This document shows positions 16,703-26,580 of a stretch of 64,000 bases of DNA, piece by piece. Numbering within the stretch: position 1 is the first letter of the stretch; each line of letters begins with the position of its first letter. A program made the translations under genes and the position numbers. Source of the DNA: Candidatus Avimonas faecium (lineage in GTDB: Bacteria > Bacillota > Clostridia > Oscillospirales > Acutalibacteraceae). The notes beneath the pieces are model-generated. The model had not been told where the DNA came from, searched no databases, and saw only the letters and a program-made list of their open reading frames with translations. The DNA lies in contig CAJFQI010000003.1 of NCBI GenBank assembly GCA_904419005.1, forward strand, positions 1 through 64,000. The letters run 5' to 3'.

Positions 16703-18772
16703 TTACGGCAGCAGCTCGCCCTCCGGCGTGGGGGCGGTGCCGGCGTCCTTGGTTTCGAAATAGGCGTCAAGCATGGCTTTGGCCACCGCGGTAGAGGGAC
16801 GGGAGGTGCCGTTTTCCAAAACCACGGCGATTGCCACCTCGGGGTCGTCATAGGGGGCGTAGCCGATGAAGGTGCCATGGTCGGAGCCGCCGTTGCCGGC
16901 CTCCGCGGTGCCGGTTTTCCCTGCCGCGGCGTAGGAGGCGTTGCGAAAAGCCCACATCGCGGTGCCGTCGGTCATCACCTGGCGCATCCCCTGCCGGACG
17001 GCATCAATCGCGGTCTGGGAAAACTCCGCCGTCGCGGCGACCTCCGGTTCCACCGGGGTTTCCACGCCGTCGTAGCTGATCACGCTCTGCACCAGGTGGG
17101 TCTTGTACCGCACGCCGTTATTGGCGATGGTCATCGCATATGCCGCCAGCTGGATCGGGGTGAAGGAGTTGTCCGACTGGCCGATGGCCGCGGAACAGGT
17201 GTCGCCGGGGTTCCAAGCGAGCCCCAGCGTCTGGCGGTAGGCCGGGCCGGCCAGGATGCCCTCGGCTTCGCCCACCTCAATGCCGGTCTTTTGCCCCAGG
17301 CCGTAGAGGGCGCTGTATTCGTTCATCTTTTCAATCCCGAGCATCCGCCCCACGTCGTAGAAAAACACGTTGCAGGATTCCTGCAGGGCGTAGACGACGT
17401 TGGCGCGGCCGTGGATGCCCATACAGGTCGGGGCATAGCCGCTGTCCGCATAATAGGTATAGGTGCCGGTGCGCTTGCCCAGCGCCGGGGTACAGCTGAC
17501 CGGCCGGCTGTCCGGGGTGATGATCCCCTCGGTCAAGGCGGCAAGTGCTACGCCGGGCTTCATGGTCGAGCCGATAGCAAAGGTTCCGTTGAGCGCCCGG
17601 TTGAAGAGCGGCTTATCCGGGTCGTTGATGAGCTCGTTGTAATCGGCGTTGTAGGTCGAGAGGTTATAATTCGGCCAGGTGGCGCATACCAGCACCCCGC
17701 CGGTCTTGACGTCCAGCATGACGACGGCGCCGCTGCGCACATCCTGCCCGCTGCTGCCCTCCGCCTGGGCCCGCAGGGTGGCGATCTGGTCGGCCAGCGT
17801 ATCCTGCGCGGTCTTCTGTAAGCTGGAATCCAGCGTCAGCACCACGGTATCCCCGGGGACGGGCGAGGTGGTTACCGTCTTTTCCGTTACATTGCCCTCG
17901 GAGTCCTTGCGGGTGGTGCTGACCCCGTCCTCGCCCCGCAGGGCGTCCTCCATCGCGGCTTCAATCCCGCTTTTGCCCACGATGTCGTTGAGCTGGTAGC
18001 CCTTTTCCTTGAGCTCCTCGTATTCCTCCGCGTAAATCGGGCCGACCGTGCCGATCAGGTGGGAGGCGATCTCCCCGCTTACATATTCCCGCACCGGGGT
18101 GGTCTGGACGTTGACGCCGGGAAAGCGGTTGCTGTTTTCCAGGATCCAGTTATAGGTATCCTCCGAAATATCGGAGGAAAAGGTGAAGGGGTTTCGCAGG
18201 GAAAATTCCCGCAGCTCCATCTCGTACCGCACCCCCGCGATGGTGCGCTGCTCCTCCTGGCTGAAGCCTTCCAGCTTGTACCGCTCAATCAGCGCATCCA
18301 TGCACTGTTCCGCCGTGGCGTACTCCGCCATGCGCAGCTTGCTTTTGAGCGTGGCGATGCTGCTGTCCCGGCCGTCCACAAATTCATACGGCGCTTTGCC
18401 GGTGATCGGCAGGGAGTCGCTCCATTCTTCCCCGTTTTGGGTCAGCAGGTCGGTCAGCGACTGGATGATGGTATTCTGCTGCCGCTCTTCCTCGTCGCTG
18501 CTTCCGCGGGGGAAAAAGTCGTAGTCGAACACGACGGAAAAGCTGGTGCGGTTGACAGCCAGCGGGCGCATATAGCGGTCAAGGATCTCCCCGCGGGAGG
18601 CGGAGATGGGCACCTCTGTGGAGGCGCTGCGGCTGGCCAGGTCGGCGTACTCGTCGCCGTCAACGATCTGGATCTGGAAAAGGCGCACCGAATAGCCGCC
18701 GAAAATCAGCGCGATAGCGGCGGCCAAGGCGACGGCGCGCCGGCGGGTAATGCCACGGTTGGAACGTTCCAT
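16703..18772 (-). CDS. mrdA: Penicillin-binding protein 2 (transpeptidase, elongasome)
   Basis: MERSNRGITRRRAVALAAAIALIFGGYSVRLFQIQI; GSTMKPGVAL (SxxK), ESCNVFFYDVG (SxN), AAGKTGTAEAG (KTG). Confidence 0.95.
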   Translation of the reverse strand: MERSNRGITRRRAVALAAAIALIFGGYSVRLFQIQIVDGDEYADLASRSASTEVPISASRGEILDRYMRPLAVNRTSFSVVFDYDFFPRGSSDEEERQQNTIIQSLTDLLTQNGEEWSDSLPITGKAPYEFVDGRDSSIATLKSKLRMAEYATAEQCMDALIERYKLEGFSQEEQRTIAGVRYEMELREFSLRNPFTFSSDISEDTYNWILENSNRFPGVNVQTTPVREYVSGEIASHLIGTVGPIYAEEYEELKEKGYQLNDIVGKSGIEAAMEDALRGEDGVSTTRKDSEGNVTEKTVTTSPVPGDTVVLTLDSSLQKTAQDTLADQIATLRAQAEGSSGQDVRSGAVVMLDVKTGGVLVCATWPNYNLSTYNADYNELINDPDKPLFNRALNGTFAIGSTMKPGVALAALTEGIITPDSRPVSCTPALGKRTGTYTYYADSGYAPTCMGIHGRANVVYALQESCNVFFYDVGRMLGIEKMNEYSALYGLGQKTGIEVGEAEGILAGPAYRQTLGLAWNPGDTCSAAIGQSDNSFTPIQLAAYAMTIANNGVRYKTHLVQSVISYDGVETPVEPEVAATAEFSQTAIDAVRQGMRQVMTDGTAMWAFRNASYAAAGKTGTAEAGNGGSDHGTFIGYAPYDDPEVAIAVVLENGTSRPSTAVAKAMLDAYFETKDAGTAPTPEGELLP

Positions 18773-18890
18773 GCTTCAATCCCTTTCAAAGCCGGGGGTG
18801 GAGGTGCGAATAGGTGCGGATAAGCGGCCGCGTTTCCCCGCAGGGGCAGGCCGCGTTCTGCCCAGGGCGCCGCAGCGCCCAAAGCAAGGG

Positions 18891-19008
18891 AGGAACGCCC
18901 CACGTTCCAAATCCTCGCTACGAGAGGAGGAACGCCCCGCGTTCCAAGTCCTCACATAAGAGGGAAAAACGCGAAGCGTTTTTCTGGAGGAACGCCCCGC
19001 GTTCCTCC
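18891..19008. repeat. Cluster of short palindromic repeats GGAACGCCCCGCGTTCC (3 copies) plus GAAAAACGCGAAGCGTTTTTC
   Basis: aggaacgccccacgttcc (18891), aggaacgccccgcgttcc (18928), ggaggaacgccccgcgttcctcc (18986), gaaaaacgcgaagcgtttttc (18963). Confidence 0.85.
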
Positions 19009-19559
19009 TATTCTCTGCGCCGCAGCAGCCGGGAAATCCCGTAAACCGCCCCATAGAGCAGCGGAGAGAGCACCAGAGTATACACGGCGTTGGGGAGGAG
19101 AAGGTGCAGCAGGACATACGCCGGTTCCGCCTGCGACACCAGGATATGATTGAAAAACAGGTCCAGGATCCCCTGAATGGCCAGCGTGCCGGCAATCAGC
19201 ATCAAAAAGGAAAGCAGGTTGTTGCGCATCAGCAGCTGGATCAGCAGCCCGGCCGCACAGCAAAGAGCCATAAGGATCAGCGCGTTGAAGCCCAGCAGCC
19301 GGTCGGAAAACAGGTCCCAGAGCAGCCCGGCCGCCACCCCGGCGGCGGCGCCGCCCACCGGCCCTTCGCACATGGCGATCGCTACTGCCAGAGGGATCAG
19401 GAGCACCGGGCGCCCTCCCGCAATTTCCGGGAAAAGGCGGGGCGCCGACTGCAAAAGCAGCGCCAGCAGGAGGATCAGTCCGTAAGCCGTCCATTTCAGA
19501 TAGCGGTGCCCGAGCTTGGGCATGGGGTTGTGCGAACCGATGGGTTCGTTGTCCGGCAT
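19008..19559 (-). CDS. mreD: Rod shape-determining protein MreD
   Basis: 183 aa polytopic protein following mreC; PVLLIPLAVAIAMCEGPVGGAAAGVAAGLLWDL. Confidence 0.88.
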   Translation of the reverse strand: MPDNEPIGSHNPMPKLGHRYLKWTAYGLILLLALLLQSAPRLFPEIAGGRPVLLIPLAVAIAMCEGPVGGAAAGVAAGLLWDLFSDRLLGFNALILMALCCAAGLLIQLLMRNNLLSFLMLIAGTLAIQGILDLFFNHILVSQAEPAYVLLHLLLPNAVYTLVLSPLLYGAVYGISRLLRRRE

Positions 19560-19597
19560 GGCTGCGCCTCCTTTCCAGGCCGGCTGCCCGGCCGCGC

Positions 19598-20470
19598 TTA
19601 TTCTTCCGCGTTTTCTCCCTGCCCGTCAAAGGAAATGATGATGAAGACGTCGGACAGGTTTTTCAGGTCGGCGAACGGCTCAATGACGGCGTACATGGTC
19701 AGCGCATCCGATTCCGGCTGGATTTCCTGGATGGTGCCGATGAGCAGCCCTTCGGGGTAAATGCCGCCCCTGCCGGACGTGACCACATAATCCCCGGTCG
19801 CCGCGCCGCTGTCCCGGGAGAGGAGGTTCAGCCGCAGCCGCCCCTCCTGCGCCAGCGAGGCGGAGCCGCCGGTGACCCCGCCGCTGCGGGTGCGGCTGAC
19901 GTAGGCGCTCACTTGGGTGGCCGGGTCAAGGATGGTGCGCACCTTCGCATAATTGAGCCCGACCTCATATACCACCCCAACCAGCCCGTCCGGCGTGATC
20001 ACCGGGTCGTCGGCCTTGACGCCCTCAAGGGAGCCGGCGTCAATAGTAAAGTTGCCGTATTTATCCGCCGGGTCCATCGCGATGACCCGCCCGTCCGCAA
20101 ACTGGTAGTCGGGGTTCTGTTCCTTTAGCTCGAGGAATTCACGGTACAGCTCGTTTTGGCGGCGCAGCTCATCCGCCTCCACCTGGTTTTGGCGCAGCTC
20201 GTTGACCTCGCTTTGCAGGCGCTCGTTTTCCTCCCGCAGCGCATTGGAGTCGGTGAAAATCCCGATAAAGCTGTTGAAGCCGTCGGAAACCGTGGTGGCC
20301 AGGGACTGCAGGGGGGTGACGACCGCGCCGGTGATGGTGGCCGGGATAGTGGACACGCCGCCGGTGGACGCGGCGTAGATCATAATGCCGATCAGGAAGA
20401 GCGCCACCACGACCAGGGCCTTGAACGCCACGCTTTTCAGAAATTCTTTCACGGGGTCCCTCCTAACCAC
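19598..20470 (-). CDS. mreC: Rod shape-determining protein MreC
   Basis: N-terminal TM, coiled coil NALREENERLQSEVNELRQNQ, GLVGVVYEVGLNYAKVRTILDPATQVSAYVSRT. Confidence 0.95.
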   Translation of the reverse strand: MVRRDPVKEFLKSVAFKALVVVALFLIGIMIYAASTGGVSTIPATITGAVVTPLQSLATTVSDGFNSFIGIFTDSNALREENERLQSEVNELRQNQVEADELRRQNELYREFLELKEQNPDYQFADGRVIAMDPADKYGNFTIDAGSLEGVKADDPVITPDGLVGVVYEVGLNYAKVRTILDPATQVSAYVSRTRSGGVTGGSASLAQEGRLRLNLLSRDSGAATGDYVVTSGRGGIYPEGLLIGTIQEIQPESDALTMYAVIEPFADLKNLSDVFIIISFDGQGENAEE

Positions 20471-20606
20471 CCATCATACAGGGGGAATATGTCTTTCCGG
20501 TCAAGGAAAAGAAAGAATCCGCGGCTTTTCGCCCACCGCCCTCTCCGGGTAGGGCGGGTACGAGAAAGCCCCGCGCCCGCGGTTGGCGGAGGCGGGGCGG
20601 GATCCC

Positions 20607-21617
20607 TTACCGGGAATGCTTGGCGCGCAGGTCGCTGATCATGCCGCGGTCAAGGCATTTGCCCGTGCCGTTGACCACGCAGTCCAGCGGATCCTCCGCG
20701 ATATGCACCGGCATACCGGTCTCGCGGTTGATCAGCACGTCCAGCCCGCGCAGGAGCGCGCCGCCGCCGGTGAGCATGATGCCGTTGTCAATGATATCGG
20801 CCGACAGCTCCGGCGGGGTGTTTTCCAGCGTCGAGCGGATCGCGTCAACGATCGAACCGACCGGGTCGGCCAGGGCCTCGCGGATCTCCTCAGAGGAAAC
20901 GGTGATATTCTTGGGCAGGCCGTCCAGGAGGTTGCGGCCCTTGACCTCCATGGTGGTTTCCTCCTGGCCGGGGAAGGCGGAGCCGATGCTGATCTTGATG
21001 TTTTCCGCCGTGCGCTCGCCGATCAGCAGGTTGTATTTTTTCTTGATGTACGAAACGATCGCCTCGTCAAAATCGTCCCCCGCGGTGCGGACCGAGCAGG
21101 AGGTCACGATGTCGTCCAGCGAGATAACCGCCACCTCCGAGGTGCCGCCGCCGATATCAACCACCATGCAGCCGGCCGCGTCGCCGACCCGCAGGCCCGC
21201 CCCAATGGCCGCGGCCATCGGCTCCACAATCAACTCCACGTCCTTGGCGCCGGCGCTGCGCGCAGCCTCGTCCACCGCCCGGCGTTCCACCTCGGTCACG
21301 CCCGAGGGGATGCATACCATCACGCGGGGGCGGCTGAAGATCGACGAGTGGGTGGTTTTGCGGATGAAATGCTTGAGCATCTCCGCCGTCACGTCAAAAT
21401 CCGCGATCACGCCGTCCTTGAGGGGGCGCATGGCGGAGATCGAGCCAGGGGTGCGGCCGATCATCTCCTTAGCTTCGGTGCCGACCGCCATGACCGTGTC
21501 GGTTTTGACGTCTACGGCAACCACCGACGGCTCGCGCATGACGATCCCTTTGCCCTTGACGTAGACCAGGGTGTTGGCGGTGCCCAAGTCGATGCCGATA
21601 TCGCGGTTAAAAAACAT
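20607..21617 (-). CDS. mreB: Rod shape-determining protein MreB/Mbl
   Basis: [61 protein letters not shown]. Confidence 0.97.
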   Translation of the reverse strand: MFFNRDIGIDLGTANTLVYVKGKGIVMREPSVVAVDVKTDTVMAVGTEAKEMIGRTPGSISAMRPLKDGVIADFDVTAEMLKHFIRKTTHSSIFSRPRVMVCIPSGVTEVERRAVDEAARSAGAKDVELIVEPMAAAIGAGLRVGDAAGCMVVDIGGGTSEVAVISLDDIVTSCSVRTAGDDFDEAIVSYIKKKYNLLIGERTAENIKISIGSAFPGQEETTMEVKGRNLLDGLPKNITVSSEEIREALADPVGSIVDAIRSTLENTPPELSADIIDNGIMLTGGGALLRGLDVLINRETGMPVHIAEDPLDCVVNGTGKCLDRGMISDLRAKHSR

Positions 21618-21874
21618 ATGGCTTTCTTCCTTTCCTCATAAGCGGCAAAAACTGGAGGCGCCGCGTGTTTTCCTTGCGTGTCCGCACTGGCAATATCCCC
21701 TCTGCCCGCTTGCCCAAAGAAGGGGGAAGCGGGACAGCGAAAGTTTTGGCGGAAATAGGGAGGTTTATGCATCGCGACAGGAAGATTCTCCCATCACCAA
21801 AGGGCGCGGCTGCCCGCCCGCGCAAAGCCCTTGAGGGCGGCCGGCCCTGGAAAGCGACACTATGACAAGTATTT

Positions 21875-21903
21875 ATTATATACTGCCGCGGCGTTTTGTA
21901 CAA
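21875..21903 (-). promoter_or_regulatory. Candidate promoter for mreBCD operon
   Basis: Minus strand TTGTAC-N17-TATAAT. Confidence 0.6.
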
Positions 21904-21991
21904 CCGGGTTTTGCTGAAAATTTTCTTAAGCTTCCCGTTCCGTTTCTAGTGGAAATTGGGAAAAAACGGATGACACCCTCCGCGGGCCGGC

Positions 21992-22588
21992 TCATTCCTC
22001 CGGCAGCCCTTGGAGGAAACGCCACAGCCGTCCGCCCGGCAGCCCCATCACGGTGTAGAAATCACCTTCAATGCCCCGGATGTTGCGCAGGCCGGCGCCC
22101 TGGATGCCGTAGGCGCCCGCCTTGTCCATCGGTTCCCCGGTGGCGACGTATTCGTCGATCTCGCGGGGGGAGAGAGGATAAAAGGAGACCCTGGCGCTGT
22201 CGGCAAAGCCCTTTCCCTCCGGCGGGCAGCCCGGCCCGAACAGCCAGACGCCCGTGTATACCGTATGGGAGCGCCCCTGCAGGAGGCGGAGCATCCGCCG
22301 GGCGTCCTCCGCATCCCGCGGCTTGCCCAGCACCAGCCCGTCCACCGACACCACCGTGTCGGCGCCGAGCACCGTCCGGCCGGGGAAGCGGGAAGCGACC
22401 TCCGCCGCCTTGCCCCGCGCCACCGCGCAGACCGCTTGGTCCAAGGGCAGGCGCGGGTCAATCGCCGGTTCGCTGCCGGCGGGAGCCGTCTCAAACGGCA
22501 GGCCGAGCAGGGTGAGGATCTCCCGGCGGCGGGGGGAGGCGGAGGCCAGCACCAGGGGCAGGTTTAAGCAAGCGGGGGAAGATTCCAT
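21992..22588 (-). CDS. maf: Maf-like nucleotide pyrophosphatase
   Basis: LPLVLASASPRRREILTLLGLPFE; VLGADTVVSVDGLVLGKP; GIQGAGLRNIRGIEGDFYTVMGLP. Confidence 0.95.
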   Translation of the reverse strand: MESSPACLNLPLVLASASPRRREILTLLGLPFETAPAGSEPAIDPRLPLDQAVCAVARGKAAEVASRFPGRTVLGADTVVSVDGLVLGKPRDAEDARRMLRLLQGRSHTVYTGVWLFGPGCPPEGKGFADSARVSFYPLSPREIDEYVATGEPMDKAGAYGIQGAGLRNIRGIEGDFYTVMGLPGGRLWRFLQGLPEE

Positions 22589-22774
22589 AGGGGACCGTCC
22601 TTTCGGGAAGGGATTTTCCGGCTCCTTCGCCGGCAGCAGGGGAAATCGGCGGCGGCCCGCACCTGCCGTGAGCGATCCGCGCGGCGTAGGGGGTTGCTTT
22701 TTCTCGGCGGGGAAGCCCGCGCCGGAGCCGGGAGCTTTTGCCGGCCAAGTCTGCACCTGCGGCGAGCTTCGCGT

Positions 22775-23035
22775 TCAGCGCACCTTTTTGTACAGCAGCA
22801 GGGCGGCGGCGATAAACAGCACCTGAAGGACGTTGACCTGCATATGAAAGGAAAAACTCAGATCGATGATCGCGAGGTCGAGCCGGCCCAAGTCGAAGCC
22901 GATCGACTCCCCCCAGGTCAGCCATTTCAAAAAGCCAATGTCCTTGGTCAGCGTCCCGACAAGGGCCGAGAGCACGATGGCCGCCAGGACCAGAAAAACC
23001 AGGATGAGGGTGTTTTTCGCCTTGCTCATTGTCAT
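22775..23035 (-). CDS. DUF4321-type small membrane protein
   Basis: 86 aa: AALVGTLTKDIGFLKWLTWGESIGFDL...; adjacency to maf/mreB. Confidence 0.75.
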   Translation of the reverse strand: MTMSKAKNTLILVFLVLAAIVLSALVGTLTKDIGFLKWLTWGESIGFDLGRLDLAIIDLSFSFHMQVNVLQVLFIAAALLLYKKVR

Positions 23036-23198
23036 ACTTCTCCTTTGGGCACCCTCCGGCCTCCGGAGCCGTTTCGGCCTCCGGGAGCCGGAGGGTTTTG
23101 TTTATCCTTGGGGCGGCATTCCGTCCGCGCCCCGGCATAAAGCCGACACGGGCGGAAACGGAGGGGGCTGCTCTGCCGCCGGCCCGTGCCCGTGCTGG

Positions 23199-23648
23199 TT
23201 ACCGCCGGCCGGTGGAGCCGAAGCCCCCGTCCCCGCGGGCGGTCTTTTCCAGCTCCGCCACCTCTTCAACGGCGGGCAGCAGCACCGGCGCGATCACAAG
23301 CTGGGCGATCCGCTCCCCCGGTTCGATGGTGTAGGGCTCGTCCGACAGGTTGATCATCCCCACCCGCAGCTCGCCGGTATAGTCGCTGTCGATGACGCCG
23401 ACGCAGTTGGAAAGGGTCAGCCCGTGCTTGGTGGCCAGCCCGCTGCGGGCATAGACCAGCCCTACCGTCTCCGGCGAGGGCAGGCCAATGGCGATGCCGG
23501 TCGGCACGCCGGCCCGCTGCCCGGGAAGGATGGTCAGCGGCGCGTCGAGCAGGGCGTAAAGGTCCATCCCGGCGCTGCCTGGGGTGGCGCGGGTCGGCAG
23601 CACCGCCCGTGGGTCCAGCTTTTTGATTTTCAGGGTGAGATCGGCCAT
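23199..23648 (-). CDS. dut: dUTP diphosphatase
   Basis: PTRATPGSAGMDLYAL; YARSGLATKHGL; GVIDSDYTGELRV; GERIAQLVI; DGGFGSTGR. Confidence 0.97.
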   Translation of the reverse strand: MADLTLKIKKLDPRAVLPTRATPGSAGMDLYALLDAPLTILPGQRAGVPTGIAIGLPSPETVGLVYARSGLATKHGLTLSNCVGVIDSDYTGELRVGMINLSDEPYTIEPGERIAQLVIAPVLLPAVEEVAELEKTARGDGGFGSTGRR

Positions 23649-23825
23649 GGGAAACCTCCTGTATCGTATGATCCAAGGTGTTCAAAACGGTCGCTGAGGC
23701 AAAGCGGCCCGCCCGCGCCCCCTTTCCCAAGCGGGGGGCGGCTGGGGAGCCGGCACGGGCTTCCCGGGCGGTTCTGGAAGGCGAGGATGCCCGGCGGGAC
23801 AAGCGGAAGGGGCTCCGCAAACGCG

Positions 23826-25976
23826 TTATTCCACGCCCCGCCGGTACAGCCCGCGGGTAAAGCCGGCGGGAGGGCTGCCCCCCTGCCGGTAGTCCCGCAG
23901 GACGGCGGCCGCCTGTTCCGGCGTTTCGTCGGTGAAATGCAGCAGCAGGAAATCCAGCCGCGGCAGCTCCGGCAGGCGGTCGGCCAGGTAGAGCGGGGCG
24001 GAGTTCAGCAGCTCCGCGCACCCGTCCGCGCCGGGCCCGCCTTCGCAGGCGACGGGGAAACGGACCCCCTTGCGGTCAACCAGCGCCCCCCGCCCTCCGC
24101 AGGCGGCGCAGCCGGCGGCCGCCCGGTATGGGCAGCTGCGCATCAGCATCAGCGGCTGCCGCCCGTAGGCGAGAAGCCCGGCCGGCAGGGGGGAGGAACG
24201 GACGAAATCCATCTGGCGGAAGGTGAGCTCCTGCGAGAGCACGGCGGCGCGGACACCTCTTTCTGCCAGCACATGCAGGCTGCCGGCGTTGAACACGTTC
24301 ATCCCGAAGCCGGCCAGCGGGGCCAGTCCCGCGCCGCGCGCCGGCTCCAGCGCCCCGATGTTGCCGCACAGTGCAAAGCGCGCCCCGGCCTCCGCCGCCC
24401 GCCGGCACAGCGCGGTAATCTCCTCCTCCCGCCCGAAGAGGCCGCGGGGAAGCTCGACCCCCACCGGCAGGCGGCCCGCCCAGGCGCGCAGGACGTCCTC
24501 GGCGGTGTGCAGCGGGAGGATCAGCGCGTCGGCGTCCAAGCCCGCCGGCGCCTGCCCCGCCTCCGCAAAGCGGGCGACTAGGGCGGGCCGGGCGGGAAAA
24601 GGGCGGCCCGGCGCGGTTTCTTTTGGGATGCGTCCCCGGTCAAAGGGCACCGGAGACGGGGCGGCCCGCTGGGCCAGCAGCCCGCCCAGCACCTGCCGCC
24701 GCAGGGCGTTGAGGGCGGCGGCGGGAACGGTCAGACCCTCCTGCAAATCGCAGGTGACGGCGGCCCGGAAGGGGGTGCCTCCCGTTTTTTGGAGCTGCGC
24801 CGCCGCCCGTTCCGCATCAAGCGGGCGATGGATGGCCGGCTCGGGCGCCGGCCCTTCCGCCTCGGCCGTGTGCCCCTGCCCGTCGTCGGCAGTCAGCCGC
24901 AGCGGCTGGCCGGCCCGCATGGTTAGCTTCATAGAAACCGGTACGCGGGGCGCCTCCTTTTCATACAGGCGTTCCAGCCGCCCCAGCACCGGCGCGGCGG
25001 CGGTGACATCCTCCTTGCGGCGGACGCCGAACATCCCCGCCCCGCGGCGGCCGGTATAGTAACCATCCGTAAAACCAGAACGGGAAAATACGGATTGTAA
25101 ATCATCAACCAACTGACGGATTTCGGTTTCCGGCCGGCCGTCCCGGGCCGCGGCATAGGCGGCCGTGGCGGCGGCGACGTATTCGGGCCGTTTCATCCGT
25201 CCTTCGATTTTCAAGGAACAGACCCCGAGGGCGGCCAGCTCCCCCACCTGTTCCCGCAGGGAGAGGTCGCGCAGGGATAGGGCGGCTTCCCCCTCCCCGG
25301 CCGGGCGTTCCCGCCCTCCGCGGCAGGGAGCGAAGGGGAGGCGGCAGGGCTGGGCGCACAGGCCGCGGTTGCCGCTCCGCCCGCCGAGCATGGCGGACAG
25401 CAGGCATTGGCCGGAAACGCACATGCACAGCGCGCCGTGGACAAAAATTTCCAGTTCCGCGCCCTGCCCGGCACAGGCGGCGATTTCCGCCTTGGACATT
25501 TCCCGCGCCAGCACCACCCGGGAGAAGCCGAGGGCGGCCAGCTCCCGCACCCCGGCGGGGGTATGGCAGGACAGCTGGGTGGAGGCGTGCAGCGGCATGT
25601 CCGGCGCGGCGGCGTGTACGGCCCGCGCCAGCCCGAGGTCCTGCACGATCAGCGCGTCCACGCCCAGGGCACAGACCTCCTCGGCCAAGGCCAGGGCGGC
25701 GGGCAGCTCGTCCTGGCGGACCAGGGTGTTGAGGGTGAAATGCACCTTGGCCCCCCGGGCATGACAAAAGGCCACCGCCTCCCGCAAGGAGGCGGCGTCA
25801 AAATTGTGGGCGTTGCGGCGGGCGTTGAACCCGCCGCCCCCCAGATATACCGCGTCCGCGCCGCAGCGGACGGCGGCGGTCAGAGCCTGCATGGAGCCCG
25901 CCGGGGCCAGGATCTCCAGGCCCGGCGTCCCCGCGGGCGGCCCTTTTATAGCGAAGGGCCCCTGCTGCTTGCCCAC
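23826..25976 (-). CDS. Peptidase U32 family protein (with DUF3656-like region)
   Basis: LEILAPAGSMQALTAAVRCGADAVYLGG; ELEIFVHGALCMCVSGQCLLSAMLGGRSGNRGLCAQPCR; SLKIEGRMKRPEYVA. Confidence 0.93.
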   Translation of the reverse strand: MGKQQGPFAIKGPPAGTPGLEILAPAGSMQALTAAVRCGADAVYLGGGGFNARRNAHNFDAASLREAVAFCHARGAKVHFTLNTLVRQDELPAALALAEEVCALGVDALIVQDLGLARAVHAAAPDMPLHASTQLSCHTPAGVRELAALGFSRVVLAREMSKAEIAACAGQGAELEIFVHGALCMCVSGQCLLSAMLGGRSGNRGLCAQPCRLPFAPCRGGRERPAGEGEAALSLRDLSLREQVGELAALGVCSLKIEGRMKRPEYVAAATAAYAAARDGRPETEIRQLVDDLQSVFSRSGFTDGYYTGRRGAGMFGVRRKEDVTAAAPVLGRLERLYEKEAPRVPVSMKLTMRAGQPLRLTADDGQGHTAEAEGPAPEPAIHRPLDAERAAAQLQKTGGTPFRAAVTCDLQEGLTVPAAALNALRRQVLGGLLAQRAAPSPVPFDRGRIPKETAPGRPFPARPALVARFAEAGQAPAGLDADALILPLHTAEDVLRAWAGRLPVGVELPRGLFGREEEITALCRRAAEAGARFALCGNIGALEPARGAGLAPLAGFGMNVFNAGSLHVLAERGVRAAVLSQELTFRQMDFVRSSPLPAGLLAYGRQPLMLMRSCPYRAAAGCAACGGRGALVDRKGVRFPVACEGGPGADGCAELLNSAPLYLADRLPELPRLDFLLLHFTDETPEQAAAVLRDYRQGGSPPAGFTRGLYRRGVE

Positions 25977-25979
25977 GGC

Positions 25980-26357
25980 CTATTTTTCCTGCCCGCCCAC
26001 CGGGTAGCCGGGGACGTATTTTTTGCGCAGGTCGTTCAGCTCCCGGCGCAGCCGTTCGGCTTCCCGCCGGGCTTCGTCCGCTTCGGAGCGGGCGCGGGCG
26101 TTGTCGCTGAGGTATTCCTTGATCTGGCTGCGCAGGTTGTCCGCCGAGGCGTTGGCCTTGCGGGCCTCGTCCTGTACCGTGATGGCGGTCAGCACCGCCG
26201 CCATGGTGGTGGAAACGCGGGGGTCGTTGTTCATCAGCGCCCGCATCGAGCGGTCCAGCTCCGCGCCGAGTTCCAGCACATAGGACTCCGGCTCGTCGGA
26301 GGCGATGATGTATTCGGTCCCGCAGATATCAAGTTTGACACGGTGTTTTGCGGCCAT
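25980..26357 (-). CDS. zapA: Cell division protein ZapA
   Basis: HRVKLDICGTEYIIASDEPESYVLELGAELDRSM...; 125 aa with coiled coil. Confidence 0.85.
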   Translation of the reverse strand: MAAKHRVKLDICGTEYIIASDEPESYVLELGAELDRSMRALMNNDPRVSTTMAAVLTAITVQDEARKANASADNLRSQIKEYLSDNARARSEADEARREAERLRRELNDLRKKYVPGYPVGGQEK

Positions 26358-26580
26358 AGCAATCGGCTCCTTCCGTTGACGGTAAAGGACGGTTCCGGCG
26401 GGGAAGGCGCGGCATCGCCCGCCGAAAGCGCCGGCAGGCGCCGTCTGCGGGAGCTTACGCGGCTTTTTCCCTTTTCCGGCCGGCTTCGCCCCTTGGTTTC
26501 TTTGTTACCATTTTATATCTTCCATTATAATCTACCCTGCGCTAAAAATCTACCCCGCCGCACAGGGTTTCCCCCAAAAA

